64,000 bases of DNA from Larus michahellis (taxonomy: Eukaryota; Chordata; Aves; Charadriiformes; Laridae): the NCBI RefSeq assembly GCF_964199755.1, contig NC_133898.1:109873847-109937846 (forward strand). Reading direction: 5' to 3'. This document shows, one piece after another, positions 1 through 11,700 of this stretch; positions within the stretch are counted from its first letter, which is position 1; each line of letters opens with the position of its first letter. The notes beneath the pieces were generated by a model. That model was not told the DNA's origin and made no database searches. It saw nothing but the letters and a program-made list of their open reading frames with translations. The position numbers and the translations under genes were made by a program.

Positions 1-1092
1 TGAATTGCGCAGATTGCCTTTTACTGTAAAGCTTTTTTACTGTAAAACTTTTGGAATTAGCCTAAGCTCGCTGACATGGGTTGATCCAGCCTGTGTTAAA
101 GGCATGTAAAATCGGGCAGTAGAGTTCTGTAGTGCTTCAAGAAGGTTTGGTTTTGACAACCAATGGATTTTGTTGCATTAGGCTAATGTACTGATTCTTC
201 TCTTTCCTATATTATATTTATACGAAGAAAGAAATGTTCCAGGTACGAGATATACTTCCCATTTAATATTTCCCCCTCAAAATGCAGCTTGGATTTAGTA
301 ATTAATCAGTACTATCCTGCAGAGTCTACAAACTATCATGAACACTTAAATTAGACAACCCTCGTTTTTCCCTGAACTCGGCTAAGGCAATCCCAGAAAC
401 TGAATTTACGTAAACAATAAAAAGATTTTATACTGTGGAAGTTCATAAATTCTGACAGTTTCATGGAAGGAGACACTTGAGATGAGTTAAGAAGCTTTAA
501 CAACCCTACACAAAGGCAAGTACGCTGGCTGAAAAAGCAGCCAGCATTCTGAAAATGACTAATGAAGTACTACAGCACAATTCTGCTAGTGGATGCTTCA
601 GCTTGTACTGTGTAACTAAAGTGCAGCAACAGGGTATAATAAATGCAGGAGTGATTCTTTGTGAATATGTGGCATATCTAGCTTCTGAGTCTATGATATT
701 ATTATTATTAATCCTGTTCACTGAGTCTTGATATTGGATAATTTAATATTTTCTTGCTTAAAAAGCAACAGATGCACTCTATGAAAGATAAGTAAACACA
801 GAATTTGCTTTCTCACCTCAAGTTGGCAGGTGCTACACCAGCCCTTCTAAAGGCATATATTAAGACTGCAGCTACGTGCGGTTATATAACTCTTTCCAAC
901 TGGTTGGAAAACACTTTGTAAAAAATTACCTGCAAGCAGTATGGATCCATTTGGTGGTGGTATCTGTCTGAAGACAGATCACATACAACTCTCTTGTCTG
1001 TAAGGCAAAGACTATGAAGGATTTTCATTGAAAAGTAGTAAACACATTTGACTACGGTTTCAGCCTCTTCTGTCTCATTTTGAGTTTGTTTA
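1..1092. other. 3' flank of SH3YL1, nothing recognised
   Basis: AT-rich sequence. A short near-duplicate (TTTTACTGTAAA twice within positions 17-50) is visible. The open frames here are short and have no flanking splice or composition signals that I trust. Confidence 0.5.
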
Positions 1093-1840
1093 TCAAAAAC
1101 GTGTAGCCCAGTCTGAAAGAAATCCAGGACTTTTGCCAATGAGTGGAACGGCATGGTTTTCTAACAATGGTAAGTCTTCCTCTATACTAGGCTTAACCTT
1201 GCCATTCAGATGGGATAACTTAAAGCTAAACAGCACCTGACAGATTAGTAGATCATAACAGCAGATCAACTGCAACCTGGTTACTGTAAAGTTCACACAT
1301 ACTAATTTTCCATCTGATACTCATGTTAGAAAAAACAAGGACTTAACAAAATACATTTTCAGATGGGGAAAAGCTGAGACTGAAGCATAATTATCACCTT
1401 GGGATTAATTCCATATAAGAGGCAAATTCAGCATATCCAGCAACGAGGAGGAAACTAAACTGGTTCTCAAAAACTCCAAGTCTCATTCTCACCTCTGCTC
1501 TGATTTGTCGCATCAAGTCAATACCTGCATCTGTAAAATGAAGTTGATTTACAAAAATACTCAAAATTAAGTTGAAATCTGAGAATGATAGTGCTATACA
1601 TTGCTACTACATATATCCTACAGAAATATCTTCCCTATCTTACTGTTAATAATTTAGTCTATTTACCCTGTAACTTACTCTACAGTTCTCTTTCCTTAAA
1701 GATTAAACATTAAAAAAAATCTTAAATGGGAAGAAGCACGAAGAGTTGTGCAAGCTCACTTGTGAACCAGGCAGAGATTTCTCTATCTTGCTTTCCATCT
1801 GTGGAACAAGTTCCTGGGCGAACCAAGGTGCATCATAAGC
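1093..1840 (-). other. three coding-like minus-strand blocks of unknown identity
   Basis: Block A, 1840-1760: acceptor ATAG with a stop just before it, 27 open codons beginning AYDAPWFAQELVPQMESKIE, donor GTGAGC. Block B, 1530-1398: acceptor TTTTACAG, 43 open codons including MRQIRAEVRMRLGVFENQF and FLLVAGYAEFASYMELIP, donor GTGATA. Block C, 1225-1093: preceded by CTACTAAT, a branch-point-like sequence, and TTTAG; 43 codons and a TGA, ending GKSPGFLSDWATRF. B and C join in phase; A and B are out by one base. Codon use, with many GNN codons in B, looks coding. I do not recognise the protein. It could be the 3' end of another gene, an alternative SH3YL1 tail, a pseudogene or chance. Confidence 0.3.
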
Positions 1841-2391
1841 CTATCTATTTTCTGGGAGGGACTATTCATGCATTTTATTAAACAAACTTTCAGAAGAGCT
1901 TAAATTCTTCAAATATGAGGGCAATATAAGATAAGCTATAAGAGCAGCTGAACTGCTTAACTGTTAGAGCTGTTTAAAAAAAGGTTTTTGTATACCTAAC
2001 AAGGACAAACATTGTGGACCAGATCTAAAGTAGTTACTAAAAAGAACTGCAATGCCTAAAAGTGATTTTTAAAACCAAGTATAAAGGTAATTTCTTCTTC
2101 CATACCTGTGAAAAAATATCTGTGTTTAGTAAAAGTAAAGAACTCCAACTCAGAGATGGTTTGAAGCAAATTTGAGAGCATTTATTATAGAAAGAGTCCG
2201 TAAATTATAATTTAATAGAAATCAGTATTTTATCAGCATGTCTAGTTTTAAATTGTTTGTCATTTTTCTGTCATGTAAAAAATAAATCCATATAGCAAGA
2301 CAGAATTGAAACTAGACACAAATTGGAGTACTTTTTATACAGCGACTTGCTCAAAAATAAAATTTCATCATAAATAGACCATCAGCTAGTG

Positions 2392-2397
2392 TTTATT
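2392..2397 (-). terminator. candidate polyadenylation signal for SH3YL1
   Basis: AATAAA on the minus strand, 152 nt past the stop codon, is the nearest canonical signal. Further AATAAA hexamers lie at 2181-2186 and 1874-1879, so the true 3' end could be later. No cleavage-site evidence is available. Confidence 0.35.
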
Positions 2398-2548
2398 TAA
2401 GAAATAAGAAATAAGTTTAGGGGAAAGTTAAGGTCATTTAATGCATTTCAATTCTGTGTTAGAATCTCATTTTAATAAAATCTGAAAAGTTAAAATATAT
2501 TTTTCAATGTAAATATATTACTGCTTCAACATTTTCTTCTATACAAAT

Positions 2549-2748
2549 TCAATTGTTATTTATGGCAACATAATTGGCTGGAAAGATGCCAGTTTGTCCT
2601 CCTATGCTTCCTTCCCACCAATCAAACTGGGAATCTGTTTTGGTTGTGACTGTGATTTTGTCTCCAGCTTTGAAAGTCAAGTCACCTGGCTGTTGTCCTT
2701 CGAATGAGTAAAGTGCTGTCACTTCTACTGGACTACTCCAAGAGTTTC
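2549..2748 (-). CDS. SH3YL1: SH3YL1 exon 10 (residues 270-335), whole SH3 domain and stop
   Basis: The acceptor TTTCACTTCAG ends at 2749. The 200 nt (2 + 65 codons + TGA) encode one complete SH3 domain: [16 protein letters not shown], the RT-loop ALYSFEG, the tryptophan pair DWWEG and the carboxy-terminal GIFPANYV, ending AINNN. Encoding the SH3 domain in a single exon makes it a separable module. Confidence 0.96.
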
Positions 2749-5700
2749 CTGAAGTGAAAGAAATTAAATAAAAAGGAAATTACTAAACTGTACATACAGT
2801 AAGTCCTTAAATACAATATTCTTAAATGACAGCAGAAAATAGTGATAAAGACACCAAAATAATTTATCTGAGCATGTACGCTGCTGATGAAAAAACCCTC
2901 CATTTCCATTACATTCTTAGGAAAGTGAAATTTGGATTCTAGTCTACCAGCACAGTCTATTTAATAAAGTAGTATTCTATAGAAAATAAAGAACAGCGAT
3001 TTTTTCTATATGCCTCATGCGGCCAAACAGAGACGGTGGGAACAAAATCAGTGTGTTGACGAAAGTGCAAGTGCTTCCGAAAGACTGCTTAACAGAACCA
3101 CTTTCTGGTTTTAGTTTTGGTATGTGTTCTCTGTGACAACTTCTTCACAGAAACTGCAAAACTGGAAGCAGGGTTTTGGTTTTTTTATCAATACTCAGGA
3201 TATAGGATGGTAAAATACAAAATATCCACAGCACTTCCCTTCTCTTTCCATAGGGTCTGCAGTGTCTAGGATTTTGGTGTATCTCACATGTTAAACAAAA
3301 GCCACAAAAAGTCCTTGTGGAAAAAATTGACTATGGTTCGGTATACTGGAAGTGACTTGGCTTGCATAGTGGTGCTTTAGGCCACATATACAAACGGCTT
3401 TTATTCTCTTTCCACCAGTTTCTTAAATAACTCTTTCAGTCCTTAGCTGGGGTTGGAATCATGCCATGAGTCTTCTGATCCAGTTTTAAAATCATCTAAA
3501 GTCTTGAATGCTCCAGCCTCCATTCCCGTTGACGCTTTTTTAGCCAATATTTCAATTTTTATTATTATTGAACTTTTAATCTACGTGAGTATCTTAAGTT
3601 TGCTAACAATTATGTTTGCTCTCAATTCCTTTAACTGTTTGAACTATACAAGGTAGCTGCATTTGTTTGATATTGATTTAGAAAACAGTTAAATCTCTCA
3701 CATTAATGCATCTAGAAGTGAAAAGTGGAAGGTGAAATGGAAGACTAGTTAAGAGGAAATAATGAAGACATTTACAGTCTTCAGGTGGAGAGATTTCAGC
3801 ACATATTGCTGCACAAATGATCGAACTTGCAAGATTAAAGGCTTTAAGCGTTAGCTGCACCTGCTTGCTGCCAAAACTGTATTGCAAAATAGAAAACCCA
3901 AGCTCTTCTTAGCCTACACACTGCAAGTACAGAGCTAGAAAGGATGGTGAGAGAAGCACTGATACAACTTCTTTTTGGCTATCTGTGGTCAACAACTGAT
4001 ACCCACAGAACTTTTCTTCTAGTCGCTTTTATCACTTTTATCACAAAAGAAAGAGGAAAAACACTTTTCCCCCAAGTCTCCGAAATACAAACTCTAGCCA
4101 AAAAAAGGACAGAGAGAGAAGAATAATGGATTACAAATGTATGCATAAACAGCATAGATTTTTTTTTTCCCCAGCATCCGTCAACATATGCGTTCATTCC
4201 ATAGGCCAGTTCTTCCCCTTCATGATCTGTATTTGTAGCAGTCATCATCAAATGGAACAGGTTGCCCAGAGAGGTGGTGGATGCCCCATCCCTGGAAGTG
4301 TTCAAGGCCAGGCTGGATGGGGCTCTGAGCAACCTGGTCTAGTGGGAGGTGTCCCTGCCCGTGGCAGGGGGGCTGGAACTAGATGATCTTTAAGGTCCCT
4401 TCCAACCCTAACAATTCTATGATAAATAAAAAAATATTTCATCATGTGCTGGGAGAGTGCTGGTTACAGGTAAGTCGAATGCTGTCTCCCTTGATCACAC
4501 AGTCCTTCTCTCTGTGTCTATATTCATGATCACACACCACTATTTCTTTTCATGCGAAAACAAAACCAGCTGAGAATCCTCATGTGCTCCACCAGTTATC
4601 CCTACCAAAAAAAGACAGCAAAACAGCTTTTCTAAATATCTTTTTCACTTTCAAACTTGAAAACCCGACAGACTGAGTATTCAGCAATTACATGATCTTC
4701 CTCCAAGAATTCAAGGATTTGATGCAGTCGGGATGATATGATGCGTTCCCATGCAAAGTGTGGTTTGAAGCTAGATATTCTGATCAGGAAAATCATAGCA
4801 AAACCCACAAAAGTAAAAGATGCTTTGACTTTCCCCTCCTAGTTTTAATTGAACAACAGTAAGAAAGTACTGTGTCTCAGGACTCTTTAGGTGCTAAGGC
4901 ATGAAAACAGTTATGACTCAGTCGCATATAAAAAGGTAGAGGGGGTGTGTTTTACTCCTGTGCCACATTTAGGTGGCACACATGGGTAAAAACACAGTTT
5001 ATAAGTTATGATGAAGGCTACAAATTCTTATACTTTGAGTTTTTAACCACTTGTGTTTCCATCACCTAAATGCCCAAACAGATAATTGCTCAAGGAGAAT
5101 TACACTTATATATTTATAACTGCCCAAACTATGTTAATATACTTGGAAAAAACAGATAATTGACAGCACAAAAGAAGAGACTGAAAGTGCTAAAAGTGAC
5201 GGTGAGAGCTTCTTTTCACTACATTCAATGGAAGAAGTCTCACCACCACTTTAATATGCTGGACTTGTAGCAATGGCCACAAGTAATAGTAATGTTCCTC
5301 CATGGCTGAACTTGCATTAAGACTGTAATTCCTCTTACACAAACCACTGCGGATACTGAAATTGGCTCAGTAAAGTAGGAAGAAAAATGAAGGGAAACTA
5401 GACACAAATTAAAGTATGAGGAGGTGGAACAAAAGAAGTGGGTGTGAGATATTAAAGTGCAGGAGTGCATTCTATGCACCACAATCATGCCTCCAATTAT
5501 TATTTGCTCTCTCATATGAAGAAGTTCGTTTTATGCATTTCCCTTCCCACTTTTTGCCCCTGTGCATGTGTATCTTTCCAAACATACAGAAACGTTAAAG
5601 CTCTACAGCTGATCATGAACACCGAGTTCTGTGCCCTTGCCCCATTTGCTACCTGCTGTCGTTTAAAGGCATTTTCCTGTTTTATTCCTGCTAGCTATTT

Positions 5701-8700
5701 CATAACAATTCCTACTTCATTTTCCCTAGCAGCTCTTTCCCATACTATAGTTTCATTTTATGTCTCACAAAGATTCTAATCTCTCTGCTTTAATTCTGTA
5801 TTTTTGTAGCATAAAACAGATAAAATGCATACTTATTGCCTCCAGATCGCAGCACCCCGTGCTTCATATTTATATGGATCATCCTAAAAAATAGGTACCT
5901 TAAATGAATGCAGTGTTATGAAATCTATCATGTATATTATAAGGGGGAGCTATTTCATGTTCTTGTTTCCCAATTTCAGTTTTACATGAAAGGGTTTTAC
6001 ATAAAATTGTTATAGTCAACGTGAAGATTGCTGAATGCATATATTGAAATCGCATTTGCAGCTCACACAAGATGGTGCTACAGTGCTACATACAGCATAT
6101 GATACTGAAATCATTGAGATTTATGAGTATGCACACTGGAATAAAAACAAATTACATCGCGGAAAATCCTTAATTAACGGTATCTGAATACACACAGCAC
6201 ACTTCTACACACACAGTGGTCAAAACAGTAATACAGAAATTTTGGCTGAAGATCAATTAGTGCAGCAGCCAGCATACATATTCAGTGTTCTAGCATACAT
6301 GGGTATGGCGTATGCTTGACAACAAACTGCTCTGACCACAATATCCTTTCATTTTTTTTTCATCTTTACATACCATAATGATTTGAACTTTTTGCTAAGG
6401 GCTACTGCTATGGATTAAGAACTTGATGATGTATAAACTAGAGTGAATTTATGGCCTCTTGGGTGCGCTGCAGTACCAGCCCCAGAGTGAATGAAAGAGC
6501 GATAAAGCTATCTTTAATTACAGCACATATACCGTAGAATGAAAGCCTTCTCTAGAAAGTTGCTACAGAACAGATACACTGGCTACAGTTGCATTTATCG
6601 GCTGAGGAGTGCCAGAGCCTTTCTTTGTCTTTGAGGACAACTGGCATAGACTGGCCACATACATACTAATAAATGCTCACCATCCAGAGAGGAGAGCCAC
6701 ATCCAAACTACCTACAAGTTTCTACACTGGAGTAACTCCTAAACCACATCTATGAATTAACTGGGAAAGTGCTCGGTGAAAATAACGGCAAGGAACTTTC
6801 TAACAACACAACCACACAGGTAACTGAGCTATAGTGCTTGAGCCCACGCCTTCACACTGTTTAATTTACTAGTAGATGTAGCCACTGTTTCACATTCTAA
6901 TGTGAACCTATAAAATATTACTAAATTCATAGGCTGATTCTAAGATTTTTTTTTTTTAGGGAAAACCAGGCATTTTACGTCGTTTTGGGTTCAGCTTATT
7001 ATGCTTTCAAAAACTAAATCTGAGTTGGAAGACACAGTGGTCCAGTCCAGCTGGACCAGTCCAGTGGGTCCCATATTTACTTTTACTGGCACAGATGTAT
7101 CTATCCCCTAGCCACTGAATGTCTGATATTGAAGAGCTTGCAGAAGAATTATACAAAAACTGCGAAGTGCTGCTTTTGGCCAGTGACACAGCAATAAAAC
7201 TGAAATAAGTTTCATGTGCTTGAGGTTACTGGTGAGATTGCTAAACATCCACTTTGCAAAAATTTGCTAATTGTCAGCAATTAAAGAGCTAGCATGATTT
7301 TGTGGGTCATGTGTGCACCTGTATGATAGAAACTATAGGTGAAATAATACAAACTGTTGCTGCTGGTTTTGGGTTCATCTAAACCATATTAAAGAACTTG
7401 CAAAAAAGGAGTCCTGTGACTCAACTGTCACTGCCAATGAGCCATCTGATCAAGGGTACTGATGACTGATAGGGTAATCCTGTTGTTGACTGTCCATATA
7501 TTATGCACTTTCTACTAAGTCTCTACTTCGGTAAATGAGCTGTGGGTCTGGTTTCTTTTGAAGTTGAAAGGTTATAGCATTGCTTCCATTGGTACACAAC
7601 ATACCATATGAAAACGTGATTGTCTAGGTAGATATATTTTTCCTGGAAACTGAAGTCTCTCTATCTTACTCAACTTTTTTGTGCAACCTTTAGAATGCAT
7701 GGCTATAATTTTCGTTAAAAATCAATCTGAATGACCAACGCATTCAACATACTAACTTCTACTTTCTCTGTATTTTGTAAATAAGTAAAGAGAAATGACT
7801 GGAATTGCCACACTAAATGTTAAAAGTCAGATGAGTCTCCAGCATCAGAGACAACAGAAGTTGTACAGTGCTGGCATAAAAGCTCCACCAAAAAGCGTCA
7901 GCTTACAGAAAAGCTGTAATAGAATTCTCATTGCTTAAATGGAGACCTAGAAAACTAAGCAACCACATGAATGCTGTTTGTGCAGTAGAAGTAAGAGAAA
8001 ACCAACAAACAGACCAAACGATGGAAAACAACTAATGGATTTAGGCAGATGCAAACATCTATGCTTTTAAAAACAAGTATATCAAGTATCAAAAAGGTTT
8101 ACTATCACTAGTACAGTGTTCAGAGACATTGAAAGCCTTGCGTAATGCTCATAGGTTTAGGATGAGAGCTGTAACTAACAGTGAACAGAGAGAAATCTTA
8201 GTTCTTTACCCATTATGGGACCCTGGGCTTTTGTTTGGAAAGAATTAGTATTGAGCTTATAATTCGAGTTCAGGAAAGAATCCAAAGTAGGCTGAAGAGC
8301 TAGGTTAATTACTGGGTCCTGCAAATCTCTTTAGTAAAAAATGACAGTTGGTGCCAGCAACAATGAAGACTTTACAGGAGAATTTTAATAGCCACCCTCA
8401 GCCAATGGTCTGGACACCACCACCTGAAGATACAATTGTGAAGGTAAATACTGTGCTTGTATACATATGCTAATTATACAAAACTGCCTGAAGGATGTTC
8501 GCCCCAAATGATGATATTAAAAAGGAAGACTATTATCAGGTCCCAACTGGACACATCAAAGAGGAAGAGAACCATTAGCTTCATTCAACAGCTTTACCTG
8601 AGCCAGCAACATGTCATTGCAGCAAAGAAGGCAAACAGTATCCTGGGTTGCATTAGGCAAAGTATTGCCAACAGGTCAAGGGAGGTGGTCCTTCCCCTTT

Positions 8701-11700
8701 ACTCAGCACTGGTGAGGCCCCACCTAGAGCGCTGGGTCATTTTGAGCTCTCAGTATGAGAGAGACATGGACATGCTGGAGAGAGTCCAGCACAGGGCCAT
8801 GGGGATGATGAAGGCACTGGAGCATCTCTCCTGTGAGGGAAGGCTGAGAAAGCTGGGACTGTGCAGCCTAGGGAAGAGAAGGCTCATCAATGTCTACAAA
8901 TGCCTGAAGGGAGGGCGGAAGGAGGATGGAGCCAGGCTCTTTTCAGTGGTGTCCAGTGATGGAAGCAGAGGCCATGGGCACAAACTGAAACACAGGAGGT
9001 GCTATCTGAACATCAGGAAACACTTTTTTAACTGTGAAGCTGACTGAGCATTGCAACAGGTTGCCCAGGGAGGCTGTGGAATCTCCATCCTTGGAGGTAT
9101 TCAAAAGCTGTCTGGACATGGTACTGGGCAACTGGCTCTTGGTGGTCTGGCTTGAGCATGGGGGTTGGACCAGATGATCTCTAGGGCCCCCTTCCAACCT
9201 CAACCATTCTGTGATTTGGTAAAAAACTTCACAAACAGACTTTTGAAACATAGAGCTGAAGTACCCACATCTCCAAAAAGAAGTTTGTGCAAGCAGGAGA
9301 ACCTGTACTACCAGAACAGATTGTGTGTGCTCATAACCCATACTACCTGTGAGAGGGGATGTGCATGAATGTAAAGCTTTGTACACATAATACTTGATAT
9401 GCATGCATGACTGGAAGTACAATTGAAACTTTGGAGGTTGTGTTTAGAAATCTCAGGTGTTTATGAACTTTTTCTAGTTGTCTAATATTGTGATTTATTT
9501 GCTGTAATGCTGATATTGATCCTGAATGTATACTTCACAGATTATTAGTTAATTAATCTGCCATTAGTGAATTCATAACGCACTTTGATCCTGATTTTGG
9601 TTTAAGCTACTGAGCGGTCTTTCCCTGTGGCACTTCTTCCAAAAGTGTCTTCTCCCACCGCAAGGATTAGGCTGAATGGCTCATGGCCATCACTAAACTT
9701 TGACTAATAATTATAATGAAAGAACTTATTTAGCTGCTGGTCTGGTAATGAGAGCCAGTATGGGTTGTGATGATAAAGCTAGACTGAGAGCAGGAATTCA
9801 AATACGTAATAAAAAGCTAAGCTCACTAGCAGTCCCATGAGAAGCCAGGATGGCTGTTCTTTTTTGCAAAAACATACCAGTTTAGCCTAGGACTGACAGA
9901 GCAACTGGGCTCCGATTAGGGTTAAGACTAGGATCAGAGTTTAATAAAGTAAGGGGCTGAAGAGAAAGATTCATTAGTGGACAAGCAATATCAGGAATGA
10001 GATAAGGCATTAAACGGCAAGAGTAAGTATCTTACAGATACTTCTGTATTTGCTGTGCTCATCACCAGACAGAGCTAGATCTGGAAGCTTAAATATAACA
10101 CTGGATCCTTGAAGGACAGGTGAGGGACAGAATAAGAGCAAGAAATGTCTTGTGGCTCGTTCTGAGGTGGATACGAGTTACTGCATTACAATCAGCGTCA
10201 GCTTTAAGGGTGGAACTTAGAGTATGTTTGAGTGTGAGTTTGAGTGTGGAATCCAGTCAGGAACAGTTATTCAGCTTCTGCAGTCACTGTTAATAGGAGT
10301 TTGAACCGGCCCAGTTCTTACAGTGATTACTGCTGCCCCTTCTCTTTCATATTTTCAGACTAGAAGCTTATTGAGCTATATTTTGGGTAGGATTTGGGTA
10401 GGAATTGCGAGCACCAGAGAGACAGATTTTCTGCTGGATTCAGCACACTGTGCATTAGAATGTGGAAGGCAAGGGGTGGGCAAAAGAAATAGCACGTAGC
10501 AAATTCTGAAGGCATCAGGGTAACTACTAATGACAAGGATAGCTTCTAAATTAGTGCTAGGGCTTCATGATAGTAGGAACTAAAGGCCCAAAATTTGACT
10601 TGAGGAATGCACCAGCATTGGGCCACGATGATGCCTAAAGGCAGGCAGAGAAATGGCTTAAGTTTAACTTCAAAGTAGGTAGGTGAATCACTAAGTTCAA
10701 TTTGTAATACTCACAAGAATGTGATGAAAGCTGGATCTGGCAGAGCATGCTTTTGGTCCTGTTTGAGCTCAAATATACTTTACCTAAGAGTCAGTGAAGG
10801 AATGTAACAGATGGGCAAAGTGATAGGGCAGGAAATTAACTTGGAAGCAAGAACTGAATCTAGATGAGAGTAAAGGAATATTGAATTTGCAAAGGTCAGA
10901 GAGATGGATGTTGCAACAATTGAATCATACAGGACAAAAGTGGAGATGGAAAGGCTGCATCTTTGAAATGGTATTCAGACAACAATTTATAGGACTCATT
11001 GCTTAGGAAGTGAGAACTTCTAATGAAATTCAACTTGAAGATCACATGTGCTCTGCAGTGGTCAGCAACAGGTAGTTTCAGATTCTATCTGATAATTTTT
11101 AGTTCAAATTCATAATTAGTTAACAAAGGAGTACCAGCGTAAGGCAGAAAGAGATGGATCTGGAACAAAGGTAGTTAGGAGTTGTCTGCAGAAAATGTTA
11201 TCTAGCAAATGAAAAGGGACAAAGAATAGCTAGCTGGTAAATCTTAAAAGAAAAAATAGAGGTCTGATAAGGACTCCTTCTCAATGACACACTGGAAATA
11301 TAGATGTAACGGCAATTACAGACATAGCCCAGCAATGGAATTCAGGGAGCACAAGGATTACCAAAGAAAACAGAAAATGACAATTAATCTATCTAACAGG
11401 TTAAGGAAGGATGGAATGTGATTTCTAATGCGTGGTTATAAAGAGGTCACCAGAGACTTGGAAGCAACAGTTACATTTACATCAATGAAAGGTCAACTGC
11501 CAGTCTGGCCCTGTCCACGCTATTAAACTCCATGTCTCCAAATCAGAGTAGCTTCATTCATATTGACTACTGGGGACAGTCTCTGGCGCATGCTAACTTC
11601 CAAACTACTAAGGACAGCCCACTACCTTTCCCAGATCAAAATCACACCAGGAACTGCTAACAATTTAATGGAATAAATTATAAAGTTTCAGTGCCCAAGC

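Noticed and set aside
3760..3870. Stretch that reads as protein-like on both strands
   Set aside because: Both frames cannot be real, and neither has good flanking splice sites. A reminder that short open frames here are weak evidence.
4462..4475. ACAG followed by GTAAGT on the plus strand, like a donor
   Set aside because: No open frame or acceptor upstream fits; isolated consensus matches are expected by chance.
7043..7070. Palindrome GTCCAGCTGGAC with flanking repeats of CCAGT
   Set aside because: Only 12 bp perfect; no sign of an attachment or regulatory site.
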